Positions 22,016-32,221 of a stretch of 64,000 nucleotides of DNA are shown here, in pieces. Every line of letters begins with the position of its first letter. Positions within the stretch are counted from its first letter, which is position 1. The position numbers were made by a program, and so were the translations under genes. The notes under the pieces are model-generated. The model was not told where the DNA came from and did no database searches. It saw only the letters and a list, made by a program, of their open reading frames with translations. The stretch lies in the NCBI GenBank assembly GCA_014529385.2, contig CM043963.1, forward strand, positions 102,588,912-102,652,911, read 5' to 3'. The DNA is from Adiantum capillus-veneris (taxonomy: Eukaryota > Streptophyta > Polypodiopsida > Polypodiales > Pteridaceae).

Positions 22016-23324
22016 CTAGTCAAACGTCTCATCGCGTCCAAGCGGCGTATTTGTCGGATTCTGCAAAAAAAGACAATAAGACAGCTTTCAGTAAGTATAA
22101 ACATATAACGACATTTATAAAACAATACAAAAAATAGAAAAGAGTAAACCCTAATACTAACCATGCCGCCGCAAGAATTGAGAATGTCCATCAGGGCGTT
22201 TAAGCCCTTCCTGCCTGCGTACTCGCGCTCGTACGGTGTGGGATCACGTCCTGTCATCGACCACTGTAAAAACATACAAAGAATTCATTATGTTAGAATT
22301 AAAAAACTCATAAACCCTAAACTATCGAACATAAAGAGCAATGCGAAAACACTTACAAAATCGGCCTCAAATGATGCCCATCCACCGCTCCCCAAGTGGT
22401 GCGAGCTCCCTGCCTCTACTCGCGCTCTGGCTGCATCCTTTTGTTGCTTCCACTTGTCGGGATTCTCGCGCGCTGCTTTCTTCGCATTCTTCCAATCTTC
22501 TTTGGCCAGCCAATCTGGCCTGTTCCACCCATGCTTGATTGCTTTTTGCACTTCGAAACGCTTGTGTTTGCAGTATTCACGCATTCGAATCTTCATCAGG
22601 TCTTCATTGAAGCGCTGATCCCGTGTTCGAACGGGAAACTCATCATGAAGTATGCTGATGACTCTGTTTTTTAAATCACTTGGTACTTTACTCCATTTGT
22701 TTAGTATGTAGTGTCTAAATAGCTGGGAGCAAAGACCACGCATGCGCGAGATCACCTTCTTGCCGTCATTATCCATGATGATGCCGCCGCTGAAGTCGAC
22801 GGAGTAAGGCAAGCCCTCTGACCGGTGACGTGTGAACCTGGGTGTCCCGGCAGGGTCTCTAGCGGCGTGTCGATGGGGGTACGGACGTCAGGTGTCTCCA
22901 CCGGCGTCTGGGCCCCGAAGCGAGGAGTGTCGAGTGGGGTGGCTCCTGGCGGAGTAGGTAGAGGTGTGTAGCTGCTAGGAACAGTCAGCTGTGCAAAACC
23001 TGGCGTAGATGGCGATGCTGTGGCTGGTGTGGGGGCGGGCAAAGAAGGGGAAGGTAAAGAGCCTCGTCGAACACGAGGCGGTGTGGAGGCATCGGTGGCG
23101 GAATCCCCACAACAACCGCCACCGCCACCACTAGAGCGCCGGTGTCTAGACGAGTGTGAAGCTCGTCTCGTCGACGCTGAAGCTTCGGAGCGCGCCGAAT
23201 GCTCCGAAATAGAGGGAGATGCGGATGGAGTAGGAACGCGTGATGATGCGCCGGAGCAATGACGCTCCACGTACCACTGTCTCTGCTGCGGTGACAAAGA
23301 AGAAAGAAGCTCCTCATCATCCAT
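22016..23324 (-). pseudogene. TNPA-like (Transposase_24-type) gene of CACTA-2
   Basis: Exon 1 is 23324-22357, exon 2 22263-22162 and exon 3 22060-22016, all with GTAAGT/GTTAGT donors, CAG acceptors and phase 0 junctions. The protein starts MDDEELLSSLSPQQRQWYVE. It continues through a Ser-rich and TP-repeat segment (TPIDTPLETLP), then a conserved core: LPYSVDFSGGIIMDNDGKKV, VISRMRGLCSQLFRHYI, KVPSDLKNRVISILHDEF and SSHHLGSGGWASFEADF. Exon 2 is WSMTGRDPTPYEREYAGRKG. Exon 3 ends TPLGRDETFD, a tail typical of these proteins. The TP segment and the core are in different frames: one base appears missing in the G run at 22852-22855 (plus strand). TNPA-type proteins bind subterminal repeats and bring transposon ends together; that role is inferred. 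Confidence 0.8.
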
Positions 23325-23596
23325 ACCTGCATTAAACACACGAATATTTAAACTTAATATTAAATGAATAGAGTAGACAATGATGCAAAGACCATTAAAT
23401 ACAATGACGTAATGACGCATATAAATACAATGACGCAATGAATTGAGTGATAGAAGAGGCAAGTCAAAAACTCAGAATTTTCAATCAAAAGATGTGAGCG
23501 CGAGTAGAAAAGAGCGTTATACACCATGGAAGGTACTTAGAGAGCCAGAGCTTTTACAACACGGAGCAAAATTATTCAAATACAATATTTGTGGCT

Positions 23597-26500
23597 TTAA
23601 GAGATCTCTCTCTCATCCTCGCATAACTCAGCATAACTTCCTATATCTATATAGAGCTCTCCGTTTAAACACATATCCTCTGTTTCATTTTGTAGCTCCT
23701 CTACATGCACCCCATATAGAGTAGTAGCATCTTGATGCTTGTCTGGCACCACCGCAGCGGCTTCTGATTGAGCATCTTCTCTGATCTCCTCCATTGATGC
23801 CGTTGTGATTGGCACATGGTAGCCTTCATACGTCCTTGCACTACGAGGGGCTACCTCTATGACGTACCACCAGTTTGATGTAGACTTTGTAGGATGAAAT
23901 ATTACTTGCCAGAGCCACATAACTTACATGAGAGCTTTCAAGCACATAACTTGTAAAAGGGGGATGTTAACTATTTACATACTTACTTGTTCACAATGCT
24001 CGGGTAGTACGAAAGTGTCTCTTAGGTCAGTCCATTTCTTAGTAGAATCCACCTCAAGAAAACCAGACTCTCCTCTACGCACAGTAGCGTTGCGACCCTC
24101 CATGATTATCTTGAACCATTGCACGTCGAACAAGTCGACAAAAAATCCTCTGTAATCGATCCTCAAAATCTCTTGCAGCGTGCCGAAGTAAGTGAGTTCC
24201 TCCACCACAGATCTGCATTAGAGGAACGTCGTCGACTAGACTGTTCAAATTTTGCCATGATTCCACAATCTTGAGTAAAACGCTTTTTGTCGATTCGTTC
24301 CACCCTAAAATGTCGACCTTTACACCATGCTACTGTGTATGACTTATACTACAACGAACAAAGATTATGAGTGGCCGTTCAAACGTTTAGAAATAAAGTC
24401 ACTAGCTAGTCGTACATTGCAAACTTACCTTGGTCGCGCAACCCCGAGAGTACTCCCACTCTTCCTCAGTCACTTCGTCACCGCGTTGTTGTGCGCTTTT
24501 CAATTGGTTGTGCAACCGTCTTAAGCTCATGAAGGTTGGTAGGCTCTCCAGAACCGTCGGATAGTGCATCGGTGGGCGTCTTCCCCGTCTCCACTCGCTT
24601 CGTGCCCTTTGTCGCTCTTGCTTTGCATCCTCATATTGTGAAATCCACTTTTGCATCACTGGATTGTGAAGCATGCAAAATCGGTTGATTTTAGCCTCTA
24701 GATCTTCCGTCATCTTCTTCTCAACACCGAGATTGCACATGACAATCCCAGATATGCGCTCATCATCTATGGTTCGCCATAGCGTGTCCTAGGCTTTATC
24801 AAATCCATCTAGCCACTCTCCAATGTACACTAGGGACTCTGATACCAACCAACCTTCTGCCATGCTACCCTCCGGACGTGCCTTTTGACGCACATATCCC
24901 TTAAGCGTTTTCATGAAACGTTCTAAGAAGAACATCCATATGGAATGAACTGTGCCAGCTATTTCCACCTCATCAACTATGTGAACAAGAAGATGCACCT
25001 GAATGGTTAGCATGGTAGTAGGAAAATGTTTCTCAAACATGCACACAAGCTCCGCAGTATTTAGTTTGGCGAATGGTATGGAGTCTACGTTGATCTCCTT
25101 TTGTGAGATCCATTGCACCAGCTTTGCAAGTTTGTAGATTGTGTTACGGATGTCGAAAGACAAACATCCCTCAATGGCAACCGGTAAAATAAACTGTAAA
25201 GTATGTGCAGCAATGATATTAAAGTCTACATGTTATGCAATGATATTAAAGTCCACTATGAACGTACCTGACACATTTTATGCCAATCGTGTGACTTCAA
25301 ACCGGTAAGCTTTCCTTCTTTAGTAAAACACGTTCGGAGCGAGTGCATTACGCCAGTGGGGGTCTGCAAAGATCGAATGGTCTCTTTTACTTTGCGTTCT
25401 TGGGCTCCTGTGAAAATCCATGGTGCTTTAGGGAGTTTTATCGATCCATCAGACGCTGTTTGCGGCCAATATTGCTCCATACGATCCACATTTCTAAGGT
25501 CAACTTTGGCTCCCAAAGTATCTTTCTTACCGGCCAGATGGTCCCATAGTAGATTACCCACATTCTTGAATATGTGCATTGGATCGAGCAAGTGATTGAT
25601 CATGAGTCGGGGCCAGTATGGTAACTCGTACCATAGAGATAGTCTCTTCATCCCTGGAGGCAATCCTTCATCGCACATCTCCTTCTGCTCTAACCATACT
25701 TGTGCAGACATCCTTGGTGGCTCTCTTCCCAAAAAGCCGTCGCGTAACACATGATTCTCTGGAAGATACGCTTGATGACCTTCGTAGATTTGCTTCTTCA
25801 GTGAGGGCGCCTTACGTGCGTTCAGTCTAGGTCCACATGTGACATATGCTCTGTATCCGCTTGTTTGAAGCCCTGCATGTATACACATGATAATAGATCA
25901 ACTATGGGAAAAAAAAAGATTTACAGTGTCTGAGTGAGGAGTGTCAATAGATCACCTGAGCATTCTGTTAGCCCGGGATAGTCATGCATGGTCCACATTA
26001 GAATGCCTCTGATCAAAGCATTCCGTTGTCCTGTGTGTTGGCTCATATCCACCACCTCTATGCCAATCCACAATTGTTGTAGCTCTTCCAATAGTGGACG
26101 AAGATACACATCCATATTCCCCACTTTATATATATCGCCCTGGCACAATCAAGCTTAGCCATAGGTGCCCCTTCTTCGTAGTCAACCACGGGGGAATGTT
26201 GTAGTTGACGATGACAACGGGCCATACACTGTAAGATGTTGATCTTTGACCAAATGGATTTACGCCATCCATAGACAGGCCTAAGCACAAATTTCGAGCT
26301 TCCCTGGCAAAATCCGACCATGTTCCATCTATATGTTTCCAGGCTGCGCAATCTGCAGGAATTCGTAGCACACCATCCAAAGATTTATTCTCCTCATGCC
26401 ATGATGCTAGGGTGGCCATGGACTTACATTCGAAGAAATGCTTGATGCGAGGAAGCAGAGGAAAATGTCGCAAAACCTTTTGTGAAATTTTTGTCCCGTG

Positions 26501-27328
26501 GAGATCTACTCGATATCTTTCGGAATCACATTTCGGACACTTCTCCATGTCTATGTATTCCCCTCTGAAAAGAATGCAGTCATTAGGACAAGCGTGGATA
26601 GAATTGTAATCCATCCCCAAGTTTTGCAAAATCTTTCTTGCTTCATCTCGGGAATCTGGCATCACATTGTCAGCTGGTAGTATGTGCTCTTTAAGCAATC
26701 TACACAACATAAAAATACGATACAGTCGTGTAAAAATCTATCAGATCATTATACATTTAGAGTTTTATTAAAGTAAACTAATTGTAATAGATCACCTGAA
26801 AAGCGCTGTGACGCTAGTGTTACTCCATCCAAACTTTGCCTGCATGTTGAGAAGAACCAGGAGTGCTTTCAATCTAGACATACGTGCTCCATTATACAAT
26901 GGCGTATCGGCTTCACTTTTCATATCATCATAGATAAGCCTTTCTGAATCCATGATCGTCTCGATCATTTCATCAATCTCGGGCTCAAACATTGCCTCGT
27001 TGGGAATGTGCTCTGCATGATCATCCCCCGAGCTGCCAGAGGCTACATCTTGTGGCCTCAAATATGCTGCTTGACCAAAGCGCCTGCGAACATGTCTATT
27101 GGGTTGCAAGATTGCTGCTTGTTGGCCAGCGCCAGAGTCCGATGAGTTATAATTGGCAACAACTCGATCTATAATAGATGGATCGAGCTCGCCAAATTCG
27201 CGAACGTGCTGCAAAGAAACACGTCTTGTCCATCGCACATCATGCTTGCATTGATTACAAGGACATAAGACCCTCGTTGAGAGATAGGTGTTTCGGTTGG
27301 ACGGTCCCACATCCTTGTCACTACTCAT
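23597..27328 (-). pseudogene. TNP2-type CACTA transposase gene (six exons, broken)
   Basis: Exons: 27328-26796, 26699-25956, 25872-25268, 25193-24429, 24348 to about 23987, and about 23908-23597. Exon 1 holds a CNQCKHDVRW metal-binding-like N-terminus (Transpos_assoc). Exon 2 is Transposase_21: IHACPNDCILFRGEY, CPKCDSERY, VLRHFPLLPRIKHFF, LGLSMDGVNPFGQRSTSYS, WPVVIVNYNIPPWL. Exon 3 carries LLDPMHIFKNVGNLLWDHL, and exon 4 LPVAIEGCL followed by the LVHIVDEVEIAGTVHSIWMF block. Exons 5-6 match DUF4216 (YFGTLQEILRIDYRG, VIFHPTKSTSNWWYVIEVAP). Breaks: a frameshift near 26148 after WLSLIVPG, an in-frame TAG at 24789-24791, and a frame change near 24210. Intron phases agree at the first four junctions. 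The family cuts and pastes CACTA elements; this copy cannot make a full protein. Confidence 0.88.
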
Positions 27329-27390
27329 AATGAGGATAAAAATCTTATAACCTGGACAACAAATTTAATATTCTATTGGCATTCTTCGTC

Positions 27391-27447
<57 letters not shown>
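27391..27447. repeat. (TC)n microsatellite
   Basis: A pure TC dinucleotide run of about 57 bases, upstream of the TNP2 gene. Confidence 0.97.
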
Positions 27448-27448
<1 letters not shown>

Positions 27449-27449
27449 A

Positions 27450-27640
27450 CCTCACATTCTCTAGTCATGTCCAATCCCCGCACACCTCGGTCTAGAGGTG
27501 CACGGAGATCAGAACCACCGGGTTATAATCTCGTCTTTATTGGTCAATACCTATATTTGTGGGTACAAGAAATCTACAGACCCACGTCTACATGATACTG
27601 CATGTAGTGGACAAAACCCCTTTGCCTCTTCTCTAGCTGT
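27450..27640. repeat. Block shared by CACTA-1 and CACTA-2 (copy 2)
   Basis: Matches 6280-6466 of CACTA-1, and in both cases sits next to a TC/TA microsatellite. After ACAAAACCCCTTTGCCTCTT the two elements diverge, here into AT-rich sequence leading to the HMA fragment. Confidence 0.85.
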
Positions 27641-27786
27641 AGCACTTCACAGCATCTTAACATCTTTTCACAGTAGATCTTTTCACTGTTCGTCTAACTC
27701 TAAACCCTAAACCGTAAGTAATTCTTGCGTGGACTCGATCTAACGTAAATAAGCGTAAATCTAAATAAACGTAAATCTAACTAAAA

Positions 27787-27880
27787 ATAAACCTAAATCT
27801 AATTTAACGTAAGTCTACATCTAACCTAATCTTTAACTTCTTTTGGGATAGTTTCCTACGATGTTAAAACTCTCTTCTTC

Positions 27881-27928
<48 letters not shown>
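27787..27928. repeat. Duplicated AT-rich block (copy 1) with (GT)n tail
   Basis: Contains ACCTAAATCTAATTTAACGT, GTCTACATCTAACCTAATCT, GGATAGTTTCCTACGA and CTCTCTTCTTCTTGTGTG, and ends in a GT run. A second copy lies at 28523-28630 and a partial third near 28769-28812. Confidence 0.8.
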
Positions 27929-27932
<4 letters not shown>

Positions 27933-28089
27933 ACCTAAATAAACCTAAGTCTAATCTAATATAACATAAATCTAAATCTAACGTAAATTATGTTATATTA
28001 AAAACAAAGAACTAAACTAACAGGGATTATAAGAACCTTAAAACTGATTTAACACATAATTTTTCACATAACTCGGCAAGAGTTGGCAT

Positions 28090-28426
28090 TCTCATCACTA
28101 AAGATGTGAGAGTTAACTTCCAGCGGTGACGCTGCCTCATCTCCATCTACATATGACGACAACAATTGGCCCTTTAGACCGTTCTTGCTCTTGTTACTAA
28201 CTTTGAAGTTGCTGTTGAATGACTAGAGGTTGTCTAGATGGTCATTGTGTCGAGGATGTAGTGACTCTTGCCGCCCTGAAGATCCACCTTCTTCCCTATC
28301 TTCTGAAGACATTTCACCAGTACTTTTGGATCGACGGAGCCCACCTTGAGTGAAGGCAGCAATACCCTATATTCCATTGAGGGCTTTCTTCACCCGCTTC
28401 ATGCAGGCATCGCAGTCTATGGAGAC
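28090..28426 (-). pseudogene. Captured HMA-domain (HIPP-like) gene fragment in CACTA-2
   Basis: Read on the minus strand from 28426, the sequence gives VSIDCDACMKRVKKALNGI, the first strand and helix of a heavy-metal-associated domain with the CxxC metal-binding pair (here CDAC). After a stop and frame change near 28365-28370 it resumes as KVGSVDPKVLVKCLQKIGKK, then VDLQGGKSHYILDTM. This is the typical second half of the domain in plant isoprenylated metal-binding (HIPP/ATX1-like) proteins. A stop at 28236 and further frame changes follow; weaker coding-like text continues to about 28090. An AG lies directly before VSID, as at a known HIPP intron position. It is a degraded exon carried as transposon cargo, not a working gene. 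Confidence 0.7.
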
Positions 28427-28630
28427 CTAAATCTAATCTAATATAACATAAATCTAAATCTAGCGTAAATAAACGTAAATCTAATTAAAAATAAACCTAA
28501 ATCTAATCTAATTTAACTTAAATAAACCTAAATCTAATTTAACGTAAGTCTACATCTAACCTAATCTTTAACGTCTTTTAGGATAGTTTCCTGCGACGTT
28601 ATAACTCTCTTCTTCTTGTGTGTGTGCGCG
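28427..28630. repeat. Duplicated AT-rich block (copy 2)
   Basis: The segment CTAAATCTAATCTAATATAA with its continuation occurs both here (28427-28471) and left of the HMA fragment (about 27946-27987). The block with GTCTACATCTAACCTAATCT recurs at 28541-28625. The HMA fragment thus lies between direct repeats of the same AT-rich sequence. Confidence 0.75.
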
Positions 28631-28827
28631 TGTGTGGATGTGTGTGCCAATAAAAAGAGATAAATGGTATTACCTTTCTATCACCCATGCCAAGTATGAT
28701 AGATTGGTTATGCCATTTCCCTCTTGAATAATAGGTCTTGAGTTCAACTCCTCATCGGCTAGATCTTTAGGTCTTTTAATTTTAATTAGTTTCCTACGAC
28801 GTTAAATTAGTTTCTCTCTCTTTCTCT

Positions 28828-29038
28828 CTCAATGTGTGTGCGTTTTTTTGTTTATGCATGTTTTCTCTCTCTTTTCCTCTCTCAATGTGTGCGTTTTTTG
28901 TTTATGCATGTTCTCTCTCTCTTTTCCTCTCTCAATGTGTGCGTTTTTTGTTTATGCATGCTCTCTCTCTCTTTTTCTCTCTCAATGTGTGTGTGCATTC
29001 TTTGTTTATGTATGTGTGTGTGCGTTTTTGTTTATGTT

Positions 29039-29040
<2 letters not shown>
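28828..29040. repeat. Tandem repeat of about 50 bp, four copies
   Basis: CTCAATGTGTGCGTTTTTTG with TTTATGCATG and a TC tract recurs with starts at 28828, 28881, 28931 and 28981; the last copy is diverged. It is a minisatellite with embedded microsatellite. Confidence 0.9.
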
Positions 29041-29069
<29 letters not shown>

Positions 29070-29207
29070 AAAAACACTATGTGTGTGTGTATGTGTGTGT
29101 GTGAGAGAGAGAGAGAGAGAGGGAGAGAGAAAGAGGAGAAGGGAACATGAGAGTGAGGAGAGGGAAGGAGCATACCTGGCTCTCCTTCCTCTCCTCGTGT
29201 GTGTGTG

Positions 29208-29280
<73 letters not shown>
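29041..29280. repeat. TC, GT and GA microsatellites
   Basis: (TC)n at about 29043-29068, (GT)n at 29078-29102, short (GA)n at 29103-29130 and a long (GA)n at about 29213-29277. Confidence 0.95.
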
Positions 29281-29283
<3 letters not shown>

Positions 29284-29369
29284 CGTTACCTGCTCCTTGC
29301 TTGAGGACGCCGAAAAACTCAGATCTGAGATCTGAGTTTTTGGGCGCTCTCGATCTGTCATTTTTTTAG

Positions 29370-29475
29370 CCCAGTCGGCGTCGCTATGAGCGTCGCTATG
29401 AGTGTCGCAAATTTCTTTGTAAATTTGCGACGCTCATAGCGACGCCGGGATTTTTTTTTTTGAGCGTCGCTAATA
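29370..29475. repeat. CACTA-2 right subterminal repeats forming a hairpin
   Basis: At 29377-29447 the sequence GGCGTCGCTATGAGCGTCGC is followed by one extra unit, a short A/T loop, and an inverted arm ending GCGACGCTCATAGCGACGCC. A large hairpin therefore sits just inside the TIR. The motifs match the left subterminal array. Confidence 0.85.
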
Positions 29476-29494
29476 TGAATAGCCTCTTGTAGTG

Positions 29495-30671
29495 TAGTTT
29501 TATCATGATATTGTTTTGTGATATTTTGTTATGTTTTAGGTATTTATAATTCTATGGAGTTATTCTATGATTTAATGAAGCTCTTCCACGATGATTCGTT
29601 ATGATCCAAATATGTTTTATTCTATATAGCTATTTCATTATGATTTCTTACAGTTTAAATGGTTATTGTTCCATGGTGTTATGTCATGACGATTCCTTAT
29701 CATCAAAATCATTTTTGTAGTACCATGGTGATGGTTTTTGCATTGTTTTGTAATACCATGGTGTTGTTCCATAATGATCCCTTATTATCAAAATTATTTT
29801 TGTTCCTTGGTGTTGTGCCATGATGCCATGGTGTTAATCCAGGATAATTTGTTATGATTGAAAGAGTTATTGCTCTATGACATTTTCATTATAGCATGAT
29901 ACTGCTTTATATTAATTCACAATAACTTAGATGTTTGTTGCATGATATCATGCACTATTTCATGGATATATCTCTATTATGATTAAAAGAGTGAGGTCAT
30001 GGTGGCTTTCTATGGTAATTTATTATGATTGAAATGATTATTATTCTATGGCTTTGCTTCATTATGCCATGATATTATTTCATGTTCATTTGTAATGATT
30101 GGGATGATAGTTTTTTGATGTCATGATATTGTTTCATTATCTTGTTTAATTCATAATATTTTGTTATGTTTGAGATTATATTTATTTTTCATGGATTTTA
30201 TTCCATGATGATTCATTTATGATCATGATAATTTTTGTTTTATGGTGTTTTTTCATAATAATTTGTTATGATGGTGTTGTTTCATGATGAAATGGTGTTA
30301 TTCCTAATGATTTGTTATTTATCATGATGTCATGGGTTTTGCTTTATTTAGCTATATTATGATGCCATGGTATTGCTCCATGATAATTTGTTATGATTGA
30401 AAGAGTTATTGCTCTATGGAGTTTCTTCAGTATGCCATGATACTATTTCATATTGATTCACAGTGATTTTAATGTTTGTTGCATGATGCCATGCCATTGT
30501 TTCATGATATATTGAGTTTAAGATATTTATTATTTCATGGATGTGTTCCATGATGCTAGGATGATGTTATTCATTTATTATGACTACTATGATTATTATT
30601 CCATTGTGTTATTATATAATTATTCATTGTGATTCGTATGATTATTTTTCACGATGATATATTATTTGTTA
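29495..30671. repeat. Decayed AT-rich tandem array, right half
   Basis: Many loose copies of TTGTTATGATTGAAAGAGTT, TCCATGGTGTTATTTCATGA and CATGATGATTC-type units. It continues the array at 20460-21375 and is split from it by CACTA-2. Confidence 0.7.
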
Positions 30672-31156
30672 TTTTATGTTACTTTGGATAGAGTTCATGT
30701 ATAAATAAGAGATCAATTAGATTTATGTATTCAGTTCATGTATATGTGCACATATTACATGTATTTCATGTTAAGAAGACTGTATAATATATACATGGGT
30801 CTAGTCTTGGTTTAATATATTTTGTGTGAGTCAATTTTGTATAAACAGAGGTGTTGCAAACCATCTCTAAAGACATTATGTCCATGTATTTCTCTAAAAT
30901 TGATATGATTTCTATATTGTGCTCTTTGATTTTAATTTGTGATACTGACAGATTATACACAACTTAGAGACAAAGTGAAGTATCCCAAAGATTGTATACA
31001 TTCATCGAAGCTAAAGATGATCCAAAGCATTCTTTGAAGTATTTGAAGAGTTAATCAGATTATTTCATTGAGTCTTTCATACTATTGTTGTATGTAACAG
31101 GAGTGATATAGCTCCTTATGAACCATTTTTGTAAATTTACCAATATATTAGTATAA
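30672..31156. other. AT-rich spacer
   Basis: No gene or repeat recognised. Confidence 0.4.
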
Positions 31157-31390
31157 TGTTGGGTATACATTGGGCTACAAGTTATTTCCTTGATCCCCCA
31201 AGAGTTTTTTATTACGCGGTTAAGGACCCTTGTTTGAGCAGTGCTATTGAGCTTATATGTGAAGCTAGTCTAAATATATCCATGGATCCCCTCTATATAT
31301 ATACCATCCTATGTGCGTATTCTACACACTTTTGGGGTTGCACTCTCTGCATATCGTCTCTCTATTCTTCTCTCCTCTGTCTTCTCAACA
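31157..31390 (+). repeat. Possible solo copia-type LTR
   Basis: A 234-bp segment with TGTTG...CAACA inverted ends, an internal TATA-like CTATATATATACC and a pyrimidine-rich 3' part, similar in size and style to the Copia-1 LTR. No target duplication was found (TATAA versus AAGAC), and there is no second copy in the window. Confidence 0.35.
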
Positions 31391-31595
31391 AAGACTACCA
31401 CTTGCAGGGAATCACCCAAGAGCACTAAAAAGATCTAACGAGAACTAGCACCACTACGTCCAAATTGACCACCAACCATCTTGGCTTTCTAGGAGCAAGA
31501 CGAGGGTATGAGTTTTAATCCCATGGTTTTTTCTTTCTTTATAAAATGTTACCTATATTTTCCAATAGATTATATGACATAACATTTGACTTTGA

Positions 31596-31886
31596 TCATT
31601 TTATTATTCCACCTCAATGATAATTTCATGTTTTCCTTATCTTATGAACTTCACTGATTGTGAGAGATAAGGAGCCTTGAGAGAGATAGAGAAAGAAACC
31701 AGAGAGCATTCTTCTTGAGCTTCTCCTATCATCGGTTGGTCATTTTATTATTCCACCTCGATGATAATCTGACATGTTTTCCTTATCTTATGAACTTCCT
31801 TGAGTGCCAGAGATAAACAGTCATGAGAGAGATAGAGAAAAGAACCAAAGGAGAGGATTCTTCTTGAGGTTCTCCTATCATTGGTT
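31596..31886. repeat. Tandem duplication, period about 144 bp
   Basis: Two diverged copies start TCATTTTATTATTCCACCTC at 31596 and 31740. Each ends with CTTCTTGAGNTTCTCCTATC and ATTGGTT-like sequence. Confidence 0.85.
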
Positions 31887-31943
31887 TATAATCATTATGT
31901 TCTTGGCTTTGTATACACTTTCTATATTCCCACTACCATAGGT

Positions 31944-32011
31944 AGGACTGCGTGTACATGTGCATGTACATGTGCGTGTGCGTGTGTGCATGCGTGTGCA
32001 TGCGTGCGTGC

Positions 32012-32082
<71 letters not shown>

Positions 32083-32172
32083 TGAGCTCTAATGAAAAAC
32101 AAATACCTAGGGACATGGATCTAGGTCTTATTGAGAGAGTATGTGATGTATGTTGTGGGGAGATGTATAAAG

Positions 32173-32216
<44 letters not shown>
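31944..32216. repeat. GTGC/GT, GA and AC microsatellites
   Basis: GTACATGTGCATGTGCGTGT-type tract, then GT, then (GA)n at 32029-32078, and (AC)n at 32174-32214. Confidence 0.95.

Positions 32217-32221
<5 letters not shown>

Larger units (their letters stand above)
21376..29494 (-). mobile_element. CACTA-2: full-length CACTA (En/Spm) transposon
   Basis: TIRs CACTACAAGAGG (21376) and CCTCTTGTAGTG (ending 29494) are flanked by the 3-bp duplication TAG (21373-21375 and 29495-29497). The element is 8119 bp. On the minus strand it carries a TNP2-type transposase gene (27328-23597) followed by a TNPA-like gene (23324-22016), the classic two-gene layout. GCGTCGCTATA-type subterminal repeats occur at both ends. 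The region between the TNP2 start and the right TIR holds microsatellites, a duplicated AT-rich block and an HMA-domain fragment from a host gene. The TNP2 gene has at least three breaks, so the element is complete in structure but not autonomous today. Confidence 0.93.

Noticed and set aside
22752-22850. C-terminal tail of the Ser/Thr/Pro-rich frame as real TNPA sequence
   Set aside because: After the missing base near 22853 the frame no longer matches the conserved core, which continues in the next frame.
27700-28560. AAACCTAAATCTAA stretches as interstitial telomere repeats
   Set aside because: They resemble the plant telomere unit only loosely, with no run of exact CCCTAAA units.
28828-29040. 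Regular 50-bp repeats as a CRISPR-like array
   Set aside because: No unique spacers; units are continuous tandem copies in a plant transposon.
28832-29361. Open frames rich in Cys/Phe/Leu/Ser and RERE
   Set aside because: Products of a 50-bp minisatellite and flanking microsatellites.
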